The position numbers and the translations under genes were made by a program. This document shows positions 44,862-53,599 of a DNA stretch of 64,000 nucleotides, piece by piece. Position 1 is the stretch's first letter. Each line of letters begins with the position of its first letter. Source of the DNA: Streptomyces cyaneus (GTDB lineage: Bacteria; Actinomycetota; Actinomycetes; Streptomycetales; Streptomycetaceae); assembly GCF_004028635.1 (NCBI RefSeq), contig NZ_ML138678.1, forward strand, positions 124,001 to 188,000. The letters are read 5' to 3'. The notes under the pieces were generated by a model. That model saw only the letters and a program-made list of their open reading frames with translations. It ran no database searches and was not told the origin of the DNA.

Positions 44862-45614
44862 TCAGGCGTCGACCTTCTCCATGATCTCGTCGCTGACGTC
44901 GAAGTTGGCGAAGACGTTCTGGACGTCGTCGCTGTCCTCGAGCGCGTCGATCAGCTTGAAGATCTTCTTGGCGCCCTCCTCGTCCAGCTCGACCTGGACG
45001 GACGGCACGAAGCTGGAGTCGGCGGAGTCGTAGTCGATGCCGGCCTCCTGGAGGGCGGTACGGACCGCGACCAGGTCGGTGGCCTCGCTGATGACCTCGA
45101 AGGACTCACCGAGGTCATTGACCTCCTCGGCGCCCGCGTCCAGGACGGCGGTGAGGACGTCGTCCTCGGTCAGCTCGCCCTTGGGGACGATGACGACGCC
45201 CTTGCGGCTGAACATGTACGACACGGAGCCGGGGTCGGCCATGTTCCCGCCGTTGCGGGTCATGGCGACGCGGACGTCGGAGGCGGCGCGGTTGCGGTTG
45301 TCGGTGAGGCACTCGATGAGCACCGCGACGCCGTTCGGGCCGTAGCCCTCGTACATGATCGTCTCGTAGTCGGCACCGCCGGCCTCGAGGCCGCCACCGC
45401 GCTTGATCGCGGAGTCGATGTTCTTGTTCGGCACCGACTGCTTCTTGGCCTTCTGGACGGCGTCATAGAGCGTCGGGTTGCCGTCGAGGTCGACGCCGCC
45501 CATGCGCGCCGCGACCTCGATGTTCTTGATCAGCTTCGCGAAGAGCTTGCCGCGCTTGGCGTCGATCACGGCCTTCTTGTGCTTCGTCGTGGCCCATTTA
45601 GAGTGGCCGGACAT
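44862..45614 (-). CDS. YebC/PmpR-family protein
   Basis: 250 residues, [20 protein letters not shown] start, typical three-domain YebC. Further marks: [12 protein letters not shown] and [20 protein letters not shown]. Long annotated as a transcription regulator; recent work on YebC paralogues points to translation of proline stretches. That is of interest because efp is also in this window. Lies between ruvC and pdxT as in mycobacteria. Confidence 0.95.
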   Translation of the reverse strand: MSGHSKWATTKHKKAVIDAKRGKLFAKLIKNIEVAARMGGVDLDGNPTLYDAVQKAKKQSVPNKNIDSAIKRGGGLEAGGADYETIMYEGYGPNGVAVLIECLTDNRNRAASDVRVAMTRNGGNMADPGSVSYMFSRKGVVIVPKGELTEDDVLTAVLDAGAEEVNDLGESFEVISEATDLVAVRTALQEAGIDYDSADSSFVPSVQVELDEEGAKKIFKLIDALEDSDDVQNVFANFDVSDEIMEKVDA

Positions 45615-45662
45615 CTGCCTGTCTCCTTCGCGTAACCCATCTATGAACGAACGCCAGAGATC

Positions 45663-46271
45663 CTACAAGGACTCCGCTGTCCGGTCCGCGCGCACCATGT
45701 CGACGAACAGGCCGTGCACACGGTGGTCGCCGGTCAGTTCGGGGTGGAACGACGTGGCCAGCGCATTGCCCTGGCGGACCGCGACGATGTGGCCGCCGTG
45801 CTCGGCGAGGACCTCGGCCTCGGCGCCGACGGACTCGACCCAGGGGGCGCGGATGAAGACGCCCTCCACAGGATCGCCCTCGACGCCGTTCACGTCGACC
45901 GCCGCCTCGAAGGACTCGTTCTGTCGGCCGAAGGCGTTGCGGCGCACGATCATGTCGATGCCGCCGACGGTCTCCTGGCCCGAGCGCGGGTCGAGGATCT
46001 TGTCGGCGAGCATGATCATGCCGGCGCAGGTGCCGTAGACGGGCATACCGCCCTGCACGCGCGCGCGGAGCGGCTCCATCACGCCGAACAGGACGGCCAG
46101 CTTGGAGATGGTCGTGGACTCGCCGCCGGGGATGACGAGGCCGTCGACCTCGGCGAGCTCTTCGGGGCGCCGCACCGGCCTGGCCACGGCGTCGGCCGCG
46201 GCCAGGGCGATGAGGTGCTCCCGTACGTCGCCCTGGAGGGCCAGGACGCCTATGACGGGTGCGTCAGTCAT
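45663..46271 (-). CDS. pdxT: Pyridoxal 5'-phosphate synthase glutaminase subunit
   Basis: 202 residues. Class I-like triad: nucleophile Cys in [11 protein letters not shown], and the His/Glu pair near the C-terminus in [10 protein letters not shown]. Early motifs [12 protein letters not shown] and [15 protein letters not shown]. It delivers ammonia to PdxS. Follows pdxS by 24 bases. Confidence 0.97.
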   Translation of the reverse strand: MTDAPVIGVLALQGDVREHLIALAAADAVARPVRRPEELAEVDGLVIPGGESTTISKLAVLFGVMEPLRARVQGGMPVYGTCAGMIMLADKILDPRSGQETVGGIDMIVRRNAFGRQNESFEAAVDVNGVEGDPVEGVFIRAPWVESVGAEAEVLAEHGGHIVAVRQGNALATSFHPELTGDHRVHGLFVDMVRADRTAESL

Positions 46272-46295
46272 GTACGTGCAGTCCTTGGAGGGTGC

Positions 46296-47213
46296 TTACC
46301 AGCCGCGGTTGGCGTAGCGCTCGGTCTCGGGGAGGGTGTCGCAGTTGATGCCGACCATGGCCTCGCCGAGGTTGCGGGACGCGTCCGCGATGATCTTCGG
46401 GTCGTCGTAGAAGGTGGTCGCCTTGACGATGGCGGCGGCGCGCTTGGCCGGGTCGCCGGACTTGAAGATGCCGGAGCCGACGAAGACGCCCTCGGCGCCG
46501 AGCTGGCGCATCAGCGCGGCGTCGGCGGGGGTGGCGACACCGCCGGCGGAGAACAGCACCACCGGGAGCTTGCCGAGCTCGGAGACTTCCTTGACCAGCT
46601 CGTACGGGGCGCGCAGTTCCTTGGCGGCGGCGTACAGCTCGTTGTTGTCGAAGCCGCGCAGCTTGGCGATCTCGTTCTTGATCTGGCGCAGGTGGCGGAC
46701 GGCCTCGACGACGTTGCCGGTGCCGGCCTCGCCCTTGGAGCGGATCATGGCCGCGCCCTCGGCGATGCGGCGCAGGGCCTCGCCCAGGTTGGTGGCGCCA
46801 CAGACGAAGGGGGTCGTGAAGGCCCACTTGTCGGAGTGGTTGACCTCGTCGGCCGGGGTGAGGACCTCGGACTCGTCGATGTAGTCGACGCCGAGGGACT
46901 GCAGGACCTGGGCCTCGACGAAGTGGCCGATGCGGGACTTGGCCATGACCGGGATCGAGACGGCGTCGATGATGCCCTCGATCATGTCCGGGTCGGACAT
47001 CCGGGCCACTCCGCCGTCCTTGCGGATGTCGGCGGGGACCCGCTCCAGGGCCATGACGGCGACGGCGCCCGCGTCCTCGGCGATCTTCGCCTGCTCCGGC
47101 GTGACGACGTCCATGATCACGCCGCCCTTGAGCTGCTCGGCCATGCCGCGCTTCACGCGCGCGGTGCCGGTCTCGGGAGCCTGGTTTGCGGAAGTGGACA
47201 CGGGTGACCTCAC
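46296..47213 (-). CDS. pdxS: Pyridoxal 5'-phosphate synthase lyase subunit
   Basis: 305 residues. TIM-barrel motifs: [20 protein letters not shown], catalytic-lysine segment [16 protein letters not shown], and [17 protein letters not shown]. It builds PLP from ribose 5-phosphate, glyceraldehyde 3-phosphate and ammonia. With pdxT it forms the deoxyxylulose-independent B6 route. A GTG/ATG start at 47213 gives family length. Confidence 0.97.
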   Translation of the reverse strand: MRSPVSTSANQAPETGTARVKRGMAEQLKGGVIMDVVTPEQAKIAEDAGAVAVMALERVPADIRKDGGVARMSDPDMIEGIIDAVSIPVMAKSRIGHFVEAQVLQSLGVDYIDESEVLTPADEVNHSDKWAFTTPFVCGATNLGEALRRIAEGAAMIRSKGEAGTGNVVEAVRHLRQIKNEIAKLRGFDNNELYAAAKELRAPYELVKEVSELGKLPVVLFSAGGVATPADAALMRQLGAEGVFVGSGIFKSGDPAKRAAAIVKATTFYDDPKIIADASRNLGEAMVGINCDTLPETERYANRGW

Positions 47214-47328
47214 TCGGTGAAAAAGGGGTTACTGCAAGCACCGAGGAAACGGGAGTGGACCAGGCCACAGCAAGGGCCAATGGGAAGCCGGTGGATCCTT
47301 TTCCGGCCCGTTGGCACGAATGCGCTGG

Positions 47329-47871
47329 TCAGGCGGCCCTGTCGACCAACGCCACGGGCGGCTCGTCGTCCATCTCGAAGGCCAAGGGGAACGGGGCGTG
47401 GCCCGCCAGGCGGAACCAGCGGACCTTCCTGTGCCGGCGCAGCGCCCGGGCCGCCCGTACGGCGTCGTTGTGGAAGCGGCGGGCCATCGGTACCCGGCGG
47501 ACCGCCTCGGTCAGCTCGCGGGCCGCCTCCTCTCCCCCGGGCGCCTCCCGCACCGCCTGCACCTGCTGGGTCTCGGCGAACACGGCCCGCAGCGCCTGGC
47601 TCAGGTCGCTCTCGGCGACCTCCCGCTGCTCCTCCTCGGCCTGCCGGGCGGCGTGGGCGGCCTCGTACAGGACGATCGACGCGGCCGGATCCAGCACGCC
47701 GGAGGTGGCCAGTTCCTGGGCGACCGAGGCGCGGCGCAGCAGCTGTGCGTCGAGGGCGGCGCGGGCCGCGTCGATTCTGGCGTGCAGCCGGTCGAGGCGG
47801 CCCGCGGTCCAGCTCAGGTAGAGGCCGATCGCGACGAGGGCTACGAGGATCCAGATCAGAGTTGCGGTCAC
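47329..47871 (-). CDS. LemA-like membrane protein (divergent)
   Basis: 180 residues. N-terminal transmembrane helix (TATLIWILVALVAIGLYLSW), then long helical stretches. The C-terminal part (VPMARRFHNDAVRAARALRR ... PFPLAFEMDDEPP) resembles the LemA ending, where an Arg-x-x-x-Asn-Asp-Ala-Val helix precedes a hydrophobic segment and a PxF. LemA function is unknown. It lies 115 bases before pdxS. Confidence 0.75.
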   Translation of the reverse strand: MTATLIWILVALVAIGLYLSWTAGRLDRLHARIDAARAALDAQLLRRASVAQELATSGVLDPAASIVLYEAAHAARQAEEEQREVAESDLSQALRAVFAETQQVQAVREAPGGEEAARELTEAVRRVPMARRFHNDAVRAARALRRHRKVRWFRLAGHAPFPLAFEMDDEPPVALVDRAA

Positions 47872-47953
47872 GGGCCGCAGACTAGCTCCGCGGGGTGAGC
47901 CGGGTTCTCCTCGGGGCGTCGGTGTCGGGTCGGGGCGTCGGTGTTGCCGTCAC

Positions 47954-48024
47954 TGGGGGCTGCCGCCCCCAGACCCCCGCTTCGGCCCTGAACGGGCCTC
48001 GTCCTCAAACGCCGGACGGGCTGA
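47954..48024. repeat. Intergenic repeat, copy 1 of family with 55308-55374
   Basis: The unit reads GGGGGCTGCCGCCCCC, then AGACCCCCGCTTCGGCCC, TGAACGGGCCTCGTCCTCAA, ACGCCGGACGGGCTGA. The first part folds into a GGGGGC/GCCCCC hairpin and GGCCC...GGGCC forms a second. Copy 2 at 55308-55374 is ~85% identical by eye. I recognise it as a common Streptomyces intergenic repeat. Confidence 0.8.
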
Positions 48025-48071
48025 ATTGCCTGGACCGGCGCCGAGCACAAACCGTCGGCGCGCGCTCGCCC

Positions 48072-49256
48072 TCAGTCCCGCGCCAACCCCAACCGAGCCC
48101 GCAGACCGCTTCCGCTGCCCCCGGCCCGTTCGTCCGCCGCCACCGCAGCCACCGCAGCCGCCCCCGCCGTCACCGTCTCGTACACCGACAGGATGTCCGC
48201 CCCGACGGTGGACCAGTCGAAGCGGCGGACATGCTCGCTGCCCCGCTCCCGCAGCTCGGCCAGGCGGGCCGGATCCTCCATGAGGCGTACCGCTGCCTCG
48301 GCCAGGGCGTCCGCGTCCTCGTTGGTGAAGAGTTCGCCCGCCGCGCCCTGGTCGAGGACCTGGGCGAAGGCGTCCAGGTCCGAGGCGAGGACCGGGGCGC
48401 CGGCCGACATTGCCTCGACCAGGATGATCCCGAAGCTCTCGCCGCCGGTGTTGGGCGCGACGTAGAGGTCGACGCTGCGCAGCAATCGGGCCTTGTCCTC
48501 GTCGCTGATCATCCCGAGGAACTCGACGCGGGAGCGGAGCTCCTTGGGCAGCGACTCGACCGCCTCCTCCTCATCACCCCGGCCCGCCACCAGGAGCCTG
48601 GTCTGCGGGCGGGCCGCGAGGATCTTCGGCAGGGCCCTCATCAGCACCGGCAGGCCCTTGCGGGGCTCGTCGATACGGCCGATGAAGCCGATCGTGCCGC
48701 CCTGCCACTCGGGGTTGGGCTCGGCCTTGGCGAAGAAGTCGACGTCGACGCCGTTGGGGATCACCACCGCGTCGCCGCCCAGATGTTCCACCAGCGTGCG
48801 GCGGGCGTACTCGCTCACCGCGATCCGGGCGCTGATCTTCTCCAGGGCCGCCTGGAGGATCGAGTACGCGGCGATCATCGCCTTGGACCGGGGGTTGGAG
48901 GTGTGGAACGTGGCGACCATCGGGCCCTGAGCCGCCCAGCAGGTCAGCAGGCCGAGGGACGGTGAGGCCGGCTCGTGGATGTGGACCACGTCGAACTCGC
49001 CGTCGTGCAGCCAGCGGCGTACGCGGGCCGCCGAGAGGAAGCCGAAGTTCAGGCGGGCGACCGAGCCGTTGTACGGGACCGGCACGGCGCGGCCCGCCGA
49101 GACCACGTACGGCGGGAGCGGGGTGTCGTCGTCGGCCGGGGCCAGGACGGACACCTCGTGGCCGAGCCGGATGAAGTACTCGGCGAGGTCGCGGATGTGG
49201 AACTGGACGCCGCCCGGCACGTCCCAGGAGTACGGGCAGACGATCCCGATCTTCAC
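48072..49256 (-). CDS. pimA: GDP-mannose-dependent phosphatidylinositol alpha-mannosyltransferase (PimA-like)
   Basis: 394 residues from the GTG at 49256, which overlaps the acyltransferase stop as GTGA. GT-B fold, family 4: KIGIVCPYSWDVPGGVQFHI at the N-terminus with the Gly-rich PGGVQ loop, VVHIHEPASPSLGLL, and the C-terminal donor site PNTGGESFGIILVEAMSAG (ExxxxxxxE). A ~25-residue Ala/Gly tail ends the protein. It adds the first mannose to phosphatidylinositol. Neighbours (acyltransferase, PI-phosphate synthase) fit the PIM pathway. Confidence 0.9.
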   Translation of the reverse strand: MKIGIVCPYSWDVPGGVQFHIRDLAEYFIRLGHEVSVLAPADDDTPLPPYVVSAGRAVPVPYNGSVARLNFGFLSAARVRRWLHDGEFDVVHIHEPASPSLGLLTCWAAQGPMVATFHTSNPRSKAMIAAYSILQAALEKISARIAVSEYARRTLVEHLGGDAVVIPNGVDVDFFAKAEPNPEWQGGTIGFIGRIDEPRKGLPVLMRALPKILAARPQTRLLVAGRGDEEEAVESLPKELRSRVEFLGMISDEDKARLLRSVDLYVAPNTGGESFGIILVEAMSAGAPVLASDLDAFAQVLDQGAAGELFTNEDADALAEAAVRLMEDPARLAELRERGSEHVRRFDWSTVGADILSVYETVTAGAAAVAAVAADERAGGSGSGLRARLGLARD

Positions 49257-50179
49257 GGACGTTCCCCGTCCCGGGCGTCGGACGGTCGTGGTTCCAGGTC
49301 GGCGAGCCACAAGCGCTGGAGCATGTGCCAGTCCTCCGGATGTTCGGCGATCCCCGTGGCGAAGGCATCGGCCAGCGCCTGTGTCATGACAGACGTCTTC
49401 TCGGCCCGGGTACCTGTCCCGGGCACCTCGATCGGAGGATGCACCCGCCCCTGCATGACCGGTGAGTCGTCGTACCAGAGCGTGACGGGGAGCAGCAGCG
49501 CCCCGGTCTGCTGGGCCAGCAACGCCGGTCCGGCGGGCATGCGTGCCGTGTCGCCGAAGAACTCGACCTCGACGCCGGACGCCGACAGGTCGCGGTCGGC
49601 GACCAGGCAGACCAGACCGCCGTCGCGCAGCCTGCGGGCCAGCGTGCCGAAGGCGGTGCCGCCGCTGTGCGGCAGGACCTCCATGCCGAGGCCCTCGCGG
49701 TAGGCGACGAAGCGGTCGTAGAGCGTCTCGGGCTTGAGGCGTTCGGCGACCGTGGTGAACGGCGTCTCGAGCTTCGTGGTGACCCACGCGCCCGCGAGGT
49801 CCCAGTTGGCCAGGTGCGGCAGGGCGAGAACGACGCCGTTGCCGGCGTCCAGGCCGTCGGTCAGGTAGTGGACGTCCTTGACGTCGAAGCCGCCCTTGAC
49901 GCGCTCGGCGCTCCAGGCGGGCAGCCGGAAGGACTCCATCCAGTAGCGCAGGTACGACCGCATGCCCGCGCGGGAGAGCTCGGCGAGGCGCTCCGGGGTC
50001 GCGTCGGGCACCACGCGCGCGTAGTTGCTCTCCAGCCGCTGCACGCCCTTGCCCCGCTGCTTCCAGGTGAGGTCGGCGATGGTGCGGCCGAGCCGTACGG
50101 CGACCGGCTCGGGGAGCTTCTTGACGGTGCCCCAGCCGAGGCCGTACAGCGCGTCCGTGAGCCGATCCTGGGCACTCAC
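49253..50179 (-). CDS. Phosphatidylinositol mannoside acyltransferase
   Basis: 308 residues from the GTG at 50179, overlapping the pgsA stop by four bases. LpxL/HtrB-type acyltransferase: HLANWDLAGAWVTTKLETPF carries the HxxxxD catalytic motif, and VCLVADRDLSASGVEVEFFG and PAGPALLAQQTGALLLPVTL follow. In mycobacteria the matching gene (PatA, Rv2611c) acylates the mannose of PIMs. Between pgsA and pimA in the same order as there. Confidence 0.9.
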   Translation of the reverse strand: MSAQDRLTDALYGLGWGTVKKLPEPVAVRLGRTIADLTWKQRGKGVQRLESNYARVVPDATPERLAELSRAGMRSYLRYWMESFRLPAWSAERVKGGFDVKDVHYLTDGLDAGNGVVLALPHLANWDLAGAWVTTKLETPFTTVAERLKPETLYDRFVAYREGLGMEVLPHSGGTAFGTLARRLRDGGLVCLVADRDLSASGVEVEFFGDTARMPAGPALLAQQTGALLLPVTLWYDDSPVMQGRVHPPIEVPGTGTRAEKTSVMTQALADAFATGIAEHPEDWHMLQRLWLADLEPRPSDARDGERP

Positions 50180-50889
50180 TTGGCTGCCTCGCTCCCTTGA
50201 GAGGCGTTCCGCTGAGAGGCGTTCTGCGGCTTCTCCTGCGCTGTCTCCGCCGCTGCCCCCGCCTCCGCCTCCGCGGACTCGCGGCGGACCGTGACGACCC
50301 GCTGGATCAGCGTGACGAGGCTGCCTACGGCGACGATCCACAGGGCGACGGGCAGCAGGTACTGGATGCCGGGTACCCCGAACTTGTGCAGGCCCGCCAA
50401 ACCGGCCGCTACCAGGGAGATCACCAGGCGCTCGGCCCGCTCGACGAGACCGTTGACCGCGACCGGCAGGCCGATCGATTCGCCACGTGCCTTGGTGTAC
50501 GACACCACCTGGCCGCTGGCCAGGCAGAAGATCGAGACGGCGCACAGGACGAGGTCGTTGCCCCCACCGGCGTACCAGAGGATGAAGCCGCCGAAGATCG
50601 CGCCGTCGGCCACCCGGTCGAGCGTGGAGTCCAGGAAGGCGCCCCAGCGGCTGGAGCGGCCGAGCTGGCGGGCCATGTTTCCGTCGACGAGGTCGGAGAA
50701 CACGAAGAGCGTGATCACGACCGTGCCCCAGAAGAACTCGCCCATGGGGTAGAAGACCAGCGCGCCCGCGACCACACCGGCGGTGCCGATGAGCGTGACA
50801 GTGTCGGGGCTGACGCCCCGCCGGATCAGAAACGCGGCGAACGGTGTGAGGACACGCGTGAAGAATGCACGCGCGTACTTGTTCAGCAT
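50176..50889 (-). CDS. pgsA: CDP-alcohol phosphatidyltransferase (phosphatidylinositol phosphate synthase type)
   Basis: 237 residues from the ATG at 50889. The CDP-alcohol signature DGNMARQLGRSSRWGAFLDS followed by TLD fits D-G-x2-A-R-x8-G-x3-D-x3-D. About six transmembrane helices and a ~35-residue low-complexity tail. In actinobacteria this enzyme makes phosphatidylinositol phosphate from CDP-diacylglycerol and inositol phosphate, supplying PimA. First of pgsA-acyltransferase-pimA. Confidence 0.93.
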   Translation of the reverse strand: MLNKYARAFFTRVLTPFAAFLIRRGVSPDTVTLIGTAGVVAGALVFYPMGEFFWGTVVITLFVFSDLVDGNMARQLGRSSRWGAFLDSTLDRVADGAIFGGFILWYAGGGNDLVLCAVSIFCLASGQVVSYTKARGESIGLPVAVNGLVERAERLVISLVAAGLAGLHKFGVPGIQYLLPVALWIVAVGSLVTLIQRVVTVRRESAEAEAGAAAETAQEKPQNASQRNASQGSEAAK

Positions 50890-51192
50890 GGCCTTCCCGA
50901 GGGTCGGTGTGGCGCCGTGCGGCCCTTGCTGGCCACCGGCTGGCCCATCGTAGCCACGCGCGCGTGCGGGCGACCGCCGGGCACTCGTACACAGGTCTGG
51001 CGGCCCGGCCCGCCGGTGCGCGGGGGCGCGATCGCGTCCGCCGTATGGACGCACCGTGAAGGCAGTGGAAAGCTCGAAGAACCGCGGGCGTCACCGGAGC
51101 CGCCATCGCTGGGGCACCTCCCGGGCGAAGCCTGGGGGAGGATCCGTATGCCCGCGCCCACAGTGACCTCACCGTGCACGGGAGGCAGGATC
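50890..51192. other. 303-base divergent intergenic region with a repeat-type hairpin
   Basis: Divergent promoters for pgsA and the EF-G paralogue must be here. 51117-51141 holds CCTCCC...GGGAGG enclosing GGC-GAA-GCC, within CTGGGGCACCTCCCGGGCGA onward; this is another motif I recognise from between Streptomyces genes. It sits about 50 bases before the EF-G paralogue start. Confidence 0.55.
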
Positions 51193-53391
51193 ATGGGCGA
51201 CAAGGCGAGCGCACACCCCGGAGCCGCCGGCAGGGCTACGGCGGCCGACCACCCCGCGTCCGTACGGAATGTGGTGCTGGTCGGCCACTCCGGATCGGGC
51301 AAGACCACATTGGTGGAAGCCCTCGCACTCACGGCAGGGGCGGTGAACCGGGCGGGCCGCGTGGAGGACGGCGGCACCGTCTCCGACTACGACGAGATCG
51401 AGCACCGGCAGCAACGCTCGGTGCAGCTCTCCCTGGTGCCGGTCGAATGGGACGGCATCAAGGTCAACCTTCTGGACACCCCCGGATACGCCGACTTCGT
51501 CGGGGAGCTCAGGGCCGGTCTGCGAGCTGCGGACGCGGCCCTTTTCGTCGTCTCGGCCTCGGACGGCGTGGACGGCTCGACCCGCATGGTGTGGGAGGAG
51601 TGCGCGGCGGTCGGCATGCCCCGCGCGATCGTCGTCACGCACCTGGAGGCCGCGCGGGCCGACTACGAGGAGATGACGCGGATCTGCGCGGAGGCGTTCG
51701 GCGGGGACGACCCCGACGCCGTACTCCCGCTGTATCTGCCGCTGCACGGCCCGCAGGGCCCGGACGGGCACGCGCCCGTGACCGGTCTGATCGGGCTGCT
51801 GTCGCAGCAGCTGTTCGACTACTCCTCCGGGGAGCGCAAGGGGTCCGAGCCGGGCGAGGACCAGTTGCCGCAGATCGAGGAGGCGCGCAACCGGCTGATC
51901 GAGGGGATCATCGCGGAGAGCGAGGACGAGACCCTCATGGACCGGTATCTGGGCGGCGAGCAGGTCGACGTCAAGACGCTGATCGAGGACCTGGAGCGAG
52001 CCGTCGCGCGCGGCACGTTCTTCCCCGTCCTGGCCGCCGCCCCGGCCGTCGACGGCGCCCGGCAGGGGCTGGGCACGATCGAGGTGCTGGAGCTGATCAC
52101 GCGGGGCTTCCCGACCCCGCTGGAGCGCGAGGCACCGCGGGTCACCACCGTCGACGGCAAGCCGCGCGAGCTGAAGCTGTGCGACCCGAACGGGCCGCTG
52201 GTCGCGGAGGTCGTGAAGACGGCGTCCGACCCGTACGTCGGCCGGGTGTCGATGGTGCGGGTCTTCTCCGGCACCCTGCGCCCCGACGAGACGGTCCATG
52301 TCTCCGGGCACGGGCTGACCGACCGCGGGCACGAGGACCACGACGTCGACGAGCGGATCGGCGCCCTGTCCGCGCCGTTCGGCAAGCAGCAGCGCACCCT
52401 CACGCACGCCATCGCGGGCGACCTGGCGTGCGTGGCGAAGCTGAGCCGCGCGGAGACCGGCGACACGCTGTCGGCCAAGGACGACCCGCTCCTGATGGAG
52501 CCCTGGCAGATGCCCGACCCGCTGCTGCCGCTCGCCATCCAGGCGCACAGCAAGGCCGACGAGGACAAGCTGTCGCAGGGTCTGTCCCGGCTGGTCGCCG
52601 AGGATCCGACGATGCGGCTCGAACAGAACCAGAACACCCACCAGGTGGTGCTGTGGTGCCTGGGCGAGGCGCATGCGGACGTCGCTCTCGAACGGCTGCG
52701 CAGCCGCTACGGCGTCCAGGTCGACGTCGTGCCGCACAAGGTCTCCCTGCGGGAGACGTTCGCGAACAAGTCGGCGGGCCGCGGTCGGCATGTGAAGCAG
52801 TCCGGCGGGCACGGGCAGTACGCGATCTGCGAGATCGAGGTGGAGCCGCTGCCGGGCGGCTCGGGCATCGAGTTCGTGGACAAGGTCGTCGGCGGCGCGG
52901 TGCCACGGCAGTTCATCCCGTCGGTGGAGAAGGGCGTAAGGGCGCAGGCGGCCAAGGGAGTTGCGGCCGGGCATCCGCTCGTCGACATCCGGGTCACGCT
53001 GCGGGACGGCAAGGCGCACTCGGTGGACTCCTCCGACGCCGCGTTCCAGACGGCCGGCGCGCTCGCGCTGCGCGAGGCTGCGGCCGACACGAAGATCCAT
53101 CTGCTGGAGCCGGTGGCCGAGGTGTCCGTCCTGGTCGGCGACGACTACGTCGGCGCCGTGATGAGCGACCTGTCCGGGCGGCGCGGCCGCGTCCTCGGCA
53201 CCGAGCAGACCAGCGGTGGCCGCACGCTCATCAAGGCCGAGGTGCCCGAGATCGAGATCGGCCGGTACGCCGTCGATCTGCGGTCGCTGTCGCACGGCAC
53301 CGCACGCTTCAACCGTTCGTACGCGCGGCACGAACCGATGCCGCCGCAGGTCGCCGAAAGGATTCGTGAAGAGGCGCGCGACGCCTCGTAG
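51193..53391 (+). CDS. EF-G-like translational GTPase (EF-G2 type)
   Basis: 732 residues from the ATG at 51193, with GGAGG eight bases before it. The EF-G domain order is kept: G1 VLVGHSGSGKTTLVEALAL, switch I region EIEHRQQRSVQLS, G3 LLDTPGYADFVGELR, then domains II-V with the domain IV segment SGGHGQYAICEIEVEPLPGG and GRRGRVLGTEQTSGGRTL. G4, usually NKxD, reads VVTHLEAARAD, so Asn, Lys and Asp are all replaced. This fits the actinobacterial EF-G2 subgroup whose role is unclear. The essential fusA is elsewhere. Alone on the plus strand. Confidence 0.92.
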   Translation: MGDKASAHPGAAGRATAADHPASVRNVVLVGHSGSGKTTLVEALALTAGAVNRAGRVEDGGTVSDYDEIEHRQQRSVQLSLVPVEWDGIKVNLLDTPGYADFVGELRAGLRAADAALFVVSASDGVDGSTRMVWEECAAVGMPRAIVVTHLEAARADYEEMTRICAEAFGGDDPDAVLPLYLPLHGPQGPDGHAPVTGLIGLLSQQLFDYSSGERKGSEPGEDQLPQIEEARNRLIEGIIAESEDETLMDRYLGGEQVDVKTLIEDLERAVARGTFFPVLAAAPAVDGARQGLGTIEVLELITRGFPTPLEREAPRVTTVDGKPRELKLCDPNGPLVAEVVKTASDPYVGRVSMVRVFSGTLRPDETVHVSGHGLTDRGHEDHDVDERIGALSAPFGKQQRTLTHAIAGDLACVAKLSRAETGDTLSAKDDPLLMEPWQMPDPLLPLAIQAHSKADEDKLSQGLSRLVAEDPTMRLEQNQNTHQVVLWCLGEAHADVALERLRSRYGVQVDVVPHKVSLRETFANKSAGRGRHVKQSGGHGQYAICEIEVEPLPGGSGIEFVDKVVGGAVPRQFIPSVEKGVRAQAAKGVAAGHPLVDIRVTLRDGKAHSVDSSDAAFQTAGALALREAAADTKIHLLEPVAEVSVLVGDDYVGAVMSDLSGRRGRVLGTEQTSGGRTLIKAEVPEIEIGRYAVDLRSLSHGTARFNRSYARHEPMPPQVAERIREEARDAS

Positions 53392-53399
53392 TTGACCCC

Positions 53400-53433
53400 C
53401 GGCGCCGCCGAGCGGCTTCTCACGGCGGCGCCG
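53400..53433 (+). terminator. Hairpin directly after the EF-G paralogue
   Basis: An 11-bp perfect stem (53400-53410 with 53423-53433) with a 12-base loop, starting nine bases after the stop. Confidence 0.65.
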
Positions 53434-53464
53434 ACAAGCGGCCTTTGCGGAACGCTCCCCTCCG

Positions 53465-53497
53465 CGTCGGCGGGCGGCATTGGGCCGTCCGCCGACG
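53465..53497 (+). terminator. Second hairpin after the EF-G paralogue
   Basis: A 14-pair stem with one G·T wobble (53465-53478 with 53484-53497), loop ATTGG. Tandem with the previous hairpin; together they should end the message before the next gene. Confidence 0.65.
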
Positions 53498-53599
53498 ATT
53501 GTCGGTGGCGGAGGATACGCTGATCAGTGATCAACAGGTGTGCGCAGCACGGAAGTCGGGAAGGCCGCAGAAGCGACAGTGCGGCGATCGGGGGCGGGA

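Noticed and set aside
49257..49787. N-terminal extension of the PimA-like frame
   Set aside because: Overlaps the acyltransferase gene in another frame; the GTG at 49256 gives the GTGA coupling and the family start.
50197..51192. Long plus-strand open frame extending the EF-G paralogue upstream by ~330 codons
   Set aside because: It runs antisense through pgsA with composition typical of high-GC shadow frames. The ATG at 51193 has a good RBS and the conserved N-terminus follows it.
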